From Mesorhizobium sp. (GTDB taxonomy: Bacteria; Pseudomonadota; Alphaproteobacteria; Rhizobiales; Rhizobiaceae): a stretch of 64,000 bases of DNA. The DNA lies in the NCBI GenBank assembly GCA_019635735.1, contig JAHBYX010000002.1, forward strand, positions 434,001-498,000, given 5' to 3'. The notes beneath the pieces were generated by a model that worked only from the letters and a program-made list of their open reading frames with translations, was not told the DNA's origin and made no database searches. Below, one piece after another: positions 55,337 through 64,000 of the stretch. The position numbers and the translations under genes were made by a program. The number at the start of each line of letters is the position of its first letter. Position 1 is the first letter of the stretch.

Positions 55337-55399
55337 CTGCTTCCCCACGCAGGTGCAGCATGAGCGGGGAAGCAGGGGGGAAGCACTTGAAAGGATATC
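55337..55399. repeat. Right-end subterminal repeat of the island (possible integrase arm sites)
   Basis: CTGCTTCCCC at 55,337 and GGGGAAGCAG within 55,365-55,398, separated by 19 bases, mirror the left end at 12,769-12,829. The block lies upstream of the integrase start and could also contribute to integrase autoregulation. Confidence 0.6.
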
Positions 55400-55516
55400 A
55401 GGGGGTCGTCCAGCGTACCCGCGGCGGCGCAACTGTGGCGATAAGTATTTGATTGATCGCAGTATTTGGGGCTATGGCGTAGGAAAACCCGCTGTGGCGA
55501 AAACGTCCTGATCCGG

Positions 55517-55566
55517 TTGCCAAGGTTGGGGTCGAGGGTTCGAATCCCTTCGCCCGCTCCAGTTTT
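55517..55566 (+). repeat. attR: 3' half of tRNA-Gly, 50-bp direct repeat
   Basis: Copy of 12,674-12,723 without the 5' half of the tRNA. It marks the right border of the island and is the original chromosomal 3' end of the gene. Confidence 0.9.
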
Positions 55567-55592
55567 CCCAGGAAAATTGAATGCATACGACG

Positions 55593-55613
55593 AAGCCGCC
55601 GAGAGGCGGTTTT
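55593..55613 (+). terminator. Original chromosomal terminator of tRNA-Gly
   Basis: AAGCCGCC-GAGA-GGCGGTTT stem-loop (8 pairs including one G-T, GAGA tetraloop) followed by T-rich sequence, about 29 bases beyond the CCA of the tRNA fragment. Confidence 0.65.
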
Positions 55614-56210
55614 GTCGTTTTTGGCGCCGCGATCATCGTCCCTCGTGGCGGCTTTGGTCTTGTCCGCGCGAGTCGCCGAAATTTCGTCCGAACCCGCCGT
55701 GAACGGATTCTCCAAATCCCTTGCTCGTCCCGATCGTTGCACCCAGCGGCGATCCCATCTCCCGACGCGGGTAATCCGCCTCCTGTCTTCGTTCGCTCCA
55801 GACCCTGCAAGGCCGCGCCCAACCGGTCGTCCTCGACCGGCGGAAGTCTTTTCCGTGCTCCTTTCACACCGGTGAAAATAGCGACGCTTCAGGGCCATGC
55901 ATTTCACGAGTATGAATGTTGCCTTCACATGATTGAATTGCTTGAACCCGGCGGGTCATCGGCCACAATGCTCTCCAGGCGGACAGGCGAAGGATTTCGC
56001 GTCGCCGCGGAGGAGTTCAATGCGGATGGCCAACGCACGGATCATGCGTTCGATCCACGATTCTCCAGTGCTTGAGGACTCGCGCCCGAGTGGCACTGAA
56101 GGACCGGAGATCATCGAGATACCTGCCTCCGTCCGCGTCGGCCGCGTCATGCCGGCCGCAGGCCCCGCGCTCGCGCGGTGGCCATCCAGTCAAACGAAGA
56201 AGGTGCCGAG
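55614..56210. other. Intergenic region right of the island, no gene seen
   Basis: About 600 bases between attR and the monooxygenase. Frames on both strands are short or antisense-like; one minus-strand frame contains the well-known spurious RRDSNPRP-type peptide derived from tRNA antisense. Promoter elements for the monooxygenase could not be singled out. Confidence 0.55.
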
Positions 56211-57860
56211 ATGAGCAACACGGATACGAGGAAAACCGAAGGGAGCCGCCGCCGAGTCGACGTGATCGTGGTCGGGGCGGGATTCGCCGGCATGTATGCG
56301 ACCTACCGCTTCCGCGAGATGGGCAAGTCGGTGGTCGGGGTCGAGGCGGCCGGCGACGTAGGCGGCGTGTGGTACTGGAACCGCTATCCCGGCGCACGCT
56401 GCGACCTGATGAGCGTCGACTACAGCTACGGATTCTCCGAGGAAATCCAGCAGGAATGGACCTGGTCGGAACAGTTCGCTTCGCAGGAGGAGATCCTCGC
56501 CTACGCGAATTTCGTCGCGGACAGGCTGGACCTTCGCAAGCACTACAACTTCAACACGCGTGTCGTCAGCGCCGTCTGGGACGACGCAGCCAGGCTCTGG
56601 CGCGCGACGACCGACAGCGGCGAGACGCTGGAAGCGCCCTTCTGCATCATGTCGACCGGCCCGCTGTCGATCCCGAAGGATCCCGACATCGCCGGCATCG
56701 ATCGGTTCAAGGGCCAGCTCCTGCGCGCGCAGAAATGGCCTCACACGCCCGTCAGCTTCGAAGGCAAGCGCGTCGGCGTGATCGGAACCGGATCGACGGG
56801 CATCCAGATCATCCAGACGGTCGGCCGGCAGGCGGTCGAGCTCTTCGTCTTCCAGCGTACGCCAAGCTTCACCTTGCCGATGCGCAATCACAAGCTCGAG
56901 CCCGACTATGTCGCCGAGATGAAGCGCCATTATCCGGCAATGCGCGAAGCCATGCGCAACAATCCGACGGGCGGCACTCGGCCCGCGACGTCGCGGCCCT
57001 ATTTCAGCCTGCCGCCGTCGCAGCGTCTCCAGGCCATGGAACAGGCATGGATCAATGGCGGGCATACTTTCCTCGGATCCTTCGCGGACCTGTTGACCAA
57101 CCAGGAAGCCAATGACCAGGTCGCCGACTTCGTGCGCGAGAAGATCGGGGAAATCGTCAAGGATCCCAAGGTCGCCGAGGCGCTCAAGCCCCGCGGCTAC
57201 CCGATCTTCGCGCGACGCCCCTGCTTGGATACGGAGTATTACGAGACCTACAATCTGCCGAACGTCCACCTCGTCGATGTTGCGTCCGACCCGATCGTGG
57301 AAATCACCGAGAAAGGCATACGCACGCAATCCGGCGAGACCGAACTCGACATCCTCATCTTTGCCACCGGATACGACGCACTGACCGGTGCGCTGCTCGC
57401 CTTCGACGTGGTCGGCCGCAATGGGCGCACTTTGAAGGAGAAATGGAAGAGCGGAGCGCGATCCCATCTCGGCATCATGATCGAAGGCTTTCCCAACCTG
57501 TTCGCGACCGGCGGCCCGAACGGCCCGGCCGCGCTCGCCAACCTGATCACGATCGCAGAGCACGACGTCGACTGGATCGCCGACATGATCACCTACATGG
57601 AGGCGAACGGCCTCGCGACCGTGGAGCCGACCCCCGAGGCCGAGGAGGCCTGGATGAAGCTCGTCGTGTCGCTTGCCGAACGTTCCCTCATCCGCAAGGC
57701 GAACACCTGGTGGGTCGGCGCCAATGTGAAGGGCAAGCCGCAGGGCCTGACGATGTTCCTGGGCGGGTTCCACAAATACCGGGAACTCTGTGCGGCCGCC
57801 GCTCAGGACCGTTCGTCCCAGTTCGTTTTCGACCGGGCGCGGGAAAGCGCCGCGGCCTGA
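56211..57860 (+). CDS. Baeyer-Villiger-type flavin-containing monooxygenase, altered fingerprint
   Basis: A 549-residue NADPH- and FAD-dependent monooxygenase of the class B type. FAD-binding VIVVGAGFAGMYATYRF and NADPH-binding VGVIGTGSTGIQIIQ glycine motifs are present, as are WYWNRYPGARCD and RRPCLDTEYYETYNLPNVHLVDV. The Baeyer-Villiger fingerprint FxGxxxHxxxWP reads FKGQLLRAQKWP (166-177): His is replaced by Arg172. Such enzymes insert oxygen into ketones or oxidise heteroatoms. The ATG at 56,211 follows GAAGAAGGTGCCGAG. A terminator follows at 57,907. Confidence 0.93.
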   Translation: MSNTDTRKTEGSRRRVDVIVVGAGFAGMYATYRFREMGKSVVGVEAAGDVGGVWYWNRYPGARCDLMSVDYSYGFSEEIQQEWTWSEQFASQEEILAYANFVADRLDLRKHYNFNTRVVSAVWDDAARLWRATTDSGETLEAPFCIMSTGPLSIPKDPDIAGIDRFKGQLLRAQKWPHTPVSFEGKRVGVIGTGSTGIQIIQTVGRQAVELFVFQRTPSFTLPMRNHKLEPDYVAEMKRHYPAMREAMRNNPTGGTRPATSRPYFSLPPSQRLQAMEQAWINGGHTFLGSFADLLTNQEANDQVADFVREKIGEIVKDPKVAEALKPRGYPIFARRPCLDTEYYETYNLPNVHLVDVASDPIVEITEKGIRTQSGETELDILIFATGYDALTGALLAFDVVGRNGRTLKEKWKSGARSHLGIMIEGFPNLFATGGPNGPAALANLITIAEHDVDWIADMITYMEANGLATVEPTPEAEEAWMKLVVSLAERSLIRKANTWWVGANVKGKPQGLTMFLGGFHKYRELCAAAAQDRSSQFVFDRARESAAA

Positions 57861-57906
57861 CGGCCGTCTGCGGCACAAAGGCCGGAAGACGAGCCCGCAA
57901 TCCTCG

Positions 57907-57935
57907 AAAGCCGCTGTCGATGACAGCGGCTTTAC
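57907..57935 (+). terminator. Rho-independent terminator after the monooxygenase
   Basis: Perfect 11-bp stem AAAGCCGCTGT/ACAGCGGCTTT with a five-base loop, 46 bases after the stop codon. Confidence 0.75.
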
Positions 57936-58353
57936 CGCTCTGGCGGACGGCCTGGACCCGGGCCGCACTGACACAGCGACAAGTCCGGCCGATAGCGGCG
58001 ACACGGGAAACGCTTTCCCGCGTCCTTGCTGCCTTGTCCGCGGGCCAGGCCTCCTGCCTGGCCGCCTCTCCCGCATCGCATCGCTCTCCGCCGCAGCAAG
58101 GCTCTTTCGATCCCCTGCCTTCGCCCCGAATGCCGGCTGTCGCGACAAGGCGGTGCGTCGCCGGTTCGCCGATGTGCAGCGCTTTTGTTTCGTTAGGCCC
58201 CTTCCGCTTTCGGGCGCCTGGCCGCAACGCGGACAATCCGCCTGATTTTATGACGCTGGATTTCGTTTGACATTCGCTTGTGGTTCGAAATAGCTTTTCA
58301 TTCGCGCGAAACGACAGCGACTATGCTGCATTGCGAAAGCGCCGGGAGGAATT
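57936..58353. other. Intergenic region before glpD with promoter and possible GlpR-type sites
   Basis: About 420 bases without a gene. Near its right end TTGACA at 58,267 is a consensus -35 with ATAGCT at 58,290 as a weak -10 (17-base spacer). TTTCG, TTCGAAA and GCGCGAAAC half-sites between 58,261 and 58,312 resemble the TTTCG/CGAAA elements bound by DeoR-type GlpR repressors. glpR itself is not in the window. Confidence 0.45.
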
Positions 58354-59877
58354 GTGCTCGAAGGCGTGCATGACATCTTCGTCATAGGCGGCGGCATCAA
58401 CGGATGCGGCATCGCGCGGGATGCTGTCGGTCGCGGCTACTCCGTCTATCTGGCCGAGATGAATGATCTTGCCAGCGGCACGTCGTCCGGCTCGACCAAG
58501 CTCATCCATGGTGGCCTCCGCTATCTCGAATTCTACGAATTCCGCCTGGTGCGCGAGGCGCTGATGGAGCGCGAGGTGCTGTGGCGAATGGCGCCTCACA
58601 TCATCTGGCCGATGCGGTTCGTGCTCCCCCATGCCAAGGGTATCCGCCCGGCCTGGCTGATCCGCCTCGGCCTGTTCCTCTACGACCACATCGGCGGCCG
58701 CAAGCTCCTGCCGGCGACAAAGACGCTCGACATGCGGCAGGACCCGGCCGGCAAGCCGCTGAAGCCGCTGTTCACCAAGGCGTTCGAATATTCCGACGGC
58801 TGGGTCAACGACGCCCGCCTCGTCGTCCTCAATGCGCGCGACGCGGCCGACCGCGGCGCAACGATCCGCACGCGGGCAAAGGTGGTCAGCGCCCGGCGCG
58901 ACGGCGCGCTCTGGCGTATCGCGGTGGAGGACACGCGAACCGGCGACACGGAAGAAGTCAGCGCACGCCTTCTGGTCAATGCAGCCGGCCCCTGGGTCGA
59001 CAAGGTCCTGTCCGGAACGGTCGGAAAGAACGACGTCCACAACGTCCGGCTGGTCCAGGGCAGCCACATCGTCGTCCGCAAGAAGTTCTCCGATCCCCGC
59101 GCCTATTTCTTCCAGAACCGCGATGGCCGCATCATCTTCGCGATCCCCTACGAGGAGGACTTCACGCTGATCGGCACCACGGACCAGGACTATCTTGGCG
59201 ATCCGGCCAAGGTGGCGATCACCGACAGGGAGATCGACTATCTGTGCGATGCGGCGAGCGAGTATTTCACCGAGCCGGTCCGTCGCGCCGATATCGTCTG
59301 GACCTATTCGGCGGTCAGGCCGCTCTTCGACGACGGTGCCTCGAAAGCGCAGGAGGCGACGCGCGACTATGTGCTGAAGGCCGATTCCGGCGACGGGCAG
59401 GCGCCCCTGATCAACGCCTTCGGCGGCAAGATCACGACCTATCGCCGCCTTGCGGAATCGATGCTGGAGAAGATCGAGGGCTTTATCGGCCGCAAGGGCA
59501 AGCCGTGGACGGCGACCGCCCCGCTGCCCGGCGGCGATTTCGCTGCAACCGAGTTCGACGCGCAGGTGTCGGCCCTCAAGCGCGACTATCCCTTTCTCGA
59601 CCAGCGCCTGGCGAAACGCCTGGCGCGGCTCTACGGAACGCGGGCGTGGGCGATCCTGGGCCTTGCCAAGTCGCTTGCTGATCTCGGACGCGGCTTCGGT
59701 GCGGACCTCTACGAGGCCGAAGTGCGCTATCTTGTCGAAAAGGAATGGGCTGTCACCGCCGACGACATCCTGTGGCGGCGCACAAAACGCGGACTGCATC
59801 TCGGAGCCGAGGAAAAGGCTGCGCTGGAAAAATACCTGAAGGAATCCGGAGGACGTCGGCACACCGCCGCCGCTTGA
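58354..59877 (+). CDS. glpD: Glycerol-3-phosphate dehydrogenase (aerobic, FAD-dependent)
   Basis: A 507-residue membrane-associated flavoenzyme that oxidises glycerol-3-phosphate to dihydroxyacetone phosphate, feeding electrons to quinone. It starts DIFVIGGGINGCGIARDAVGRGYSVYLAE (FAD motif) and has ASGTSSGSTKLIHGGLRYLEFYEFRLVREAL, the glycerol-3-phosphate-contacting region, and NAFGGKITTYRRLAESML. The start is a GTG at 58,354 with GGGAGGA directly upstream. It heads the glycerol operon, with glpS 37 bases downstream, as in Rhizobium leguminosarum. Confidence 0.96.
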   Translation: MLEGVHDIFVIGGGINGCGIARDAVGRGYSVYLAEMNDLASGTSSGSTKLIHGGLRYLEFYEFRLVREALMEREVLWRMAPHIIWPMRFVLPHAKGIRPAWLIRLGLFLYDHIGGRKLLPATKTLDMRQDPAGKPLKPLFTKAFEYSDGWVNDARLVVLNARDAADRGATIRTRAKVVSARRDGALWRIAVEDTRTGDTEEVSARLLVNAAGPWVDKVLSGTVGKNDVHNVRLVQGSHIVVRKKFSDPRAYFFQNRDGRIIFAIPYEEDFTLIGTTDQDYLGDPAKVAITDREIDYLCDAASEYFTEPVRRADIVWTYSAVRPLFDDGASKAQEATRDYVLKADSGDGQAPLINAFGGKITTYRRLAESMLEKIEGFIGRKGKPWTATAPLPGGDFAATEFDAQVSALKRDYPFLDQRLAKRLARLYGTRAWAILGLAKSLADLGRGFGADLYEAEVRYLVEKEWAVTADDILWRRTKRGLHLGAEEKAALEKYLKESGGRRHTAAA

Positions 59878-59914
59878 GAAGCGACATCAGGCAATCGGCC
59901 TCGGAGGAGGGTCC

Positions 59915-60994
59915 ATGCTCGAACTGCGCAACGTAACGAAGACTGTCGGCGCCGAGACCCATATCGGCGACGTCTCGCTGACGCTCGCGCATGGCAGCCT
60001 CAACGTCCTCCTGGGGCCGACACTTTCCGGCAAGACCAGCCTGATGCGGCTGATGGCCGGCCTCGACGTGCCGACCTCTGGATCGGTCTGGTTCGACGGC
60101 AAGGACGTGACGGGACTGGCGGTGCAGAGGCGCAACGTCGCCATGGTCTACCAGCAGTTCATCAACTATCCGGCGATGACCGTCTACGAGAACATCGCCT
60201 CGCCGCTCAGGGTCGCCGGCAAGGATTCGGCCACGATCGACCGCGAGGTGCGCAAGGCGGCCGACCTGTTGCGGCTGACGCCCTATCTCGACCGCACGCC
60301 GCTCAACCTGTCGGGCGGGCAGCAGCAGCGCACCGCGCTCGCGCGCGCCATCGTCAAGAACGCCTCCCTGGTGCTGCTCGACGAACCGCTCGCCAATCTC
60401 GACTACAAGCTGCGCGAGGAACTGCGCGCCGAACTGCCGAAGATCTTCGCCGCTTCCGGCACGATCTTCGTCTATGCCACGACGGAACCGTCGGAGGCGC
60501 TCCTGCTCGGCGGCCACACCGCCACCCTGTCGGAAGGACGTATCACCCAGTTCGGTCCGACGATCGAGGTGTTCCGCAGGCCGGCCGATCTCGTCACCGC
60601 GATGACCTTTTCCGATCCGCCGCTCAACACGATCGTGCTGGCGAAGCGCGGCGCGGCGTTCCAGCTTGATGGTGGGGTGAACCTCCCTGTTCCGGCGTCT
60701 CTCGCCGGGATCGCTGACGGAGTCTATACCGTCAGCTTTCAGCCCCACCATCTCTCTTTATCCCCCCGCAATCCGGACGCCGTGCCTGTCAAGGTCAAGG
60801 TGTTCGCGACGGAGATCACCGGCTCGGAGAGCTTCGTCCATGTCGACTTCGCCGATGCGCGCTGGGTAATGCTGGCGCCGGGCGTGCATGATTTCGAGCC
60901 GGACGAGACGATCGAGATCTACATCGATACGCGGCATCTCCTGGTGTTCGGTGCCGACGGGCGCGCGGCCGCGCCACAGCAATTGGCGGCGTGA
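59915..60994 (+). CDS. glpS: Glycerol ABC transporter ATPase GlpS
   Basis: A 359-residue ATPase of the MalK/UgpC branch and one of two ATPases in the rhizobial glycerol importer. Walker A is GPTLSGKTS (the common Ser-Gly-Cys-Gly replaced), signature LSGGQQQRTALARAIV and Walker B LVLLDEPLANLDYKL. The last third is the regulatory TOBE-like domain. Its stop overlaps a possible GTG start of glpT. Confidence 0.92.
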   Translation: MLELRNVTKTVGAETHIGDVSLTLAHGSLNVLLGPTLSGKTSLMRLMAGLDVPTSGSVWFDGKDVTGLAVQRRNVAMVYQQFINYPAMTVYENIASPLRVAGKDSATIDREVRKAADLLRLTPYLDRTPLNLSGGQQQRTALARAIVKNASLVLLDEPLANLDYKLREELRAELPKIFAASGTIFVYATTEPSEALLLGGHTATLSEGRITQFGPTIEVFRRPADLVTAMTFSDPPLNTIVLAKRGAAFQLDGGVNLPVPASLAGIADGVYTVSFQPHHLSLSPRNPDAVPVKVKVFATEITGSESFVHVDFADARWVMLAPGVHDFEPDETIEIYIDTRHLLVFGADGRAAAPQQLAA

Positions 60995-61002
60995 GGCGGA
61001 TC

Positions 61003-62072
<1,070 letters not shown>

Positions 62073-62076
<4 letters not shown>

Positions 62077-62939
62077 ACAAGACCTGGAACAACCGCGCCT
62101 GGTTCATGGTGCTGCCGGTGCTGCTGCTGGTCGCCTTCTCCGCGATCATTCCGCTGATGACCGTGGTCAACTACTCGGTCCAGGACACATTCGGGAACAA
62201 CCAGTTCTTCTGGGCGGGCGCGGAATGGTTCGAGGAGATGCTGACGTCGGACCGTTTCTGGCTCGCCATGGGCCGCAACCTGATCTTCTCCTTCATCATC
62301 CTCGCCATCGAGATTCCGCTTGGCATCTTCATCGCGCTCAACATGCCGCGAAAGGGCTGGGGCGTCCCGGTCTGCCTGGTGCTGATGGCCCTGCCGCTGC
62401 TGATCCCGTGGAACGTCGTCGGCACCATCTGGCAGGTCTTCGGCCGCGTTGACATCGGCCTGCTCGGCTATGTCATGAACGCGCTCGGCTTCGACTACAA
62501 CTACGTCAACGACCCGTTCGACGCCTGGGTGACCGTCATCGTCATGGATGTCTGGCATTGGACGAGCCTGGTCGTGCTGCTCTGCTATGCCGGCCTGGTC
62601 TCGATTCCCGACGCGTACTACCAGGCGGCAAAGATCGACGGCGCGTCGCGCTGGGCGGTGTTCCGCTACATCCAGCTTCCGAAGATGAACCGCGTGCTTC
62701 TGATCGCGGTGCTGCTGCGCTTCATGGACTCCTTCATGATCTACACCGAGCCCTTCGTCGTCACCGGCGGCGGACCGGGCAACTCGACGACCTTCCTGTC
62801 GATCGACCTCGTCAAGATGGCGATCGGCCAGTTCGACCTCGGCCCGGCGGCGGCCATGTCGATCATCTACTTCCTGATCATCCTCGCCATGTCGTGGGTC
62901 TTCTACACGGTCATGACCAACTACGACGCGGAGAAGTGA
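62073..62939 (+). CDS. glpP: Glycerol ABC transporter permease GlpP
   Basis: A 288-residue permease of the sugar type (UgpA/MalF branch) with six helices. The coupling loop is YAGLVSIPDAYYQAAKIDGASRWAVFRYIQLPKMN near residue 175, the EAA motif. It starts MNKTWNNRAWFMVLPVLLLVAFSAIIPLMTVVNYS. Partner of GlpQ, which begins one base after its stop. Confidence 0.93.
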
Positions 62940-62940
62940 G

Positions 62941-63843
<903 letters not shown>

Positions 63844-63864
63844 TGAGGAAACAAGCGCAAGCGT

Positions 63865-64000
63865 TCTCTCCCCCCTTGCGGGGGAGATGGCCCGAAGGGC
63901 CAGAGGGGGCAGCCGGAGGCAGCGCGCGACATCTCAGGGCGTCGAGCGCTGTAGAGGCTACCCCGCCCCCGGCCTTCGGCCAGACCCTCCACGCAAGGGG
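63865..64000. repeat. GC-rich intergenic repeat, cut by window end
   Basis: Consecutive small hairpins: CTCTCCCCCCTTGCGGGGGAG, then GGCCCGAAGGGCC, a GAGGGGGCAGCCGGAGG stretch, and GGCCTTCGGCC near 63,971, ending ACGCAAGGGG. This is a dispersed repeat known from Mesorhizobium-type intergenic regions. An open frame starting at 63,843 runs through it and is most likely not a gene. Confidence 0.7.

Larger units (their letters stand above)
12674..55566. mobile_element. Genomic island integrated in tRNA-Gly
   Basis: A 42.9-kb segment bounded by the perfect 50-bp tRNA-Gly repeat, with a tyrosine integrase just inside the right end and a phage-like XRE regulator near the left end. Cargo is catabolic: TRAP/M24 peptidase, formamidase/CoA and enolase/aldolase/amidase modules, plus many IS remnants. 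No relaxase, type IV secretion or replication genes are visible, so it looks like an integrative island dependent on others for transfer, or a decayed integrative and conjugative element. Genes on both flanks are ordinary chromosomal genes. Whether it still excises cannot be told from sequence. Confidence 0.87.

Noticed and set aside
55398..55928. Minus-strand frames over attR containing RRDSNPRPQPWQP and GFEPSTPTLATG-type peptides
   Set aside because: Same antisense-tRNA artefact from the duplicated tRNA-Gly end; no ribosome site or conserved domain.

Overview
The window reads as a chromosome segment of a high-GC alphaproteobacterium, most likely a Hyphomicrobiales member near Mesorhizobium, Aminobacter or Chelativorans. 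Pointers are the imuA-imuB-dnaE2 mutagenesis cassette behind a GAAC-N7-GAAC SOS box, DUF982 and DUF1737 proteins, the glpD-glpSTPQ glycerol locus in rhizobial order, and the GC-rich intergenic repeat at the right edge. This placement is from gene content and protein style only; no search was run.

Left chromosomal part (1-12.7 kb): a DUF2798-like fragment, leuD, a DUF982 protein, a FAD-dependent amine/amino-acid oxidoreductase, a CitE-type CoA ester lyase with a DUF1737 protein, a HExxH metallopeptidase, imuA-imuB-dnaE2, then a run of housekeeping genes on the minus strand (Trm112-like, LON-domain, thioredoxin/TPR, YbaK/ProX) and tRNA-Gly(GCC).

Integrated island (12,674-55,566, about 42.9 kb): the 3' part of tRNA-Gly is repeated as a perfect 50-bp direct repeat at 12,674-12,723 and 55,517-55,566, and a tyrosine integrase lies just inside the right repeat. 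A second set of near-identical repeats with inverted arms lies just inside both ends. The cargo is almost purely catabolic. Module A (17.1-22.2 kb) is RidA, a TRAP transporter and an M24 peptidase with a divergent winged-helix regulator. Module B (22.7-35.2 kb) is an aldehyde dehydrogenase, a CoA ester lyase, a Liv-type ABC importer, a LysR regulator, a class III CoA transferase, a two-subunit N,N-dimethylformamidase-like enzyme and an NTF2-like protein. Module C (40.9-53.0 kb) is a tight operon of two sugar isomerase/epimerase-like TIM barrels, a TetR regulator, a nucleotide-sugar-epimerase-like protein, a GNAT protein, a DHDPS-family aldolase, two enolase-superfamily enzymes, an SsuABC/Thi-type importer and an amidase. 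No conjugation genes are seen. Modules are separated by insertion-sequence and gene debris: an IS3-type element split by an IS1111/IS110-type element, IS91, LysR, IS110, TadG-like, enoyl-CoA hydratase and resolvase remnants.

Right chromosomal part (55.6-64 kb): a Baeyer-Villiger-type flavin monooxygenase with an unusual fingerprint, then glpD and the glycerol ABC transporter genes glpS, glpT, glpP and glpQ, ending in an intergenic repeat.

The best candidates for undescribed biology are Module B (a formamidase-like enzyme coupled to CoA-ester chemistry) and Module C (an orphan pathway whose enzymes suggest amide hydrolysis, sugar-acid dehydration and Schiff-base aldol cleavage). Substrates cannot be read from sequence alone.
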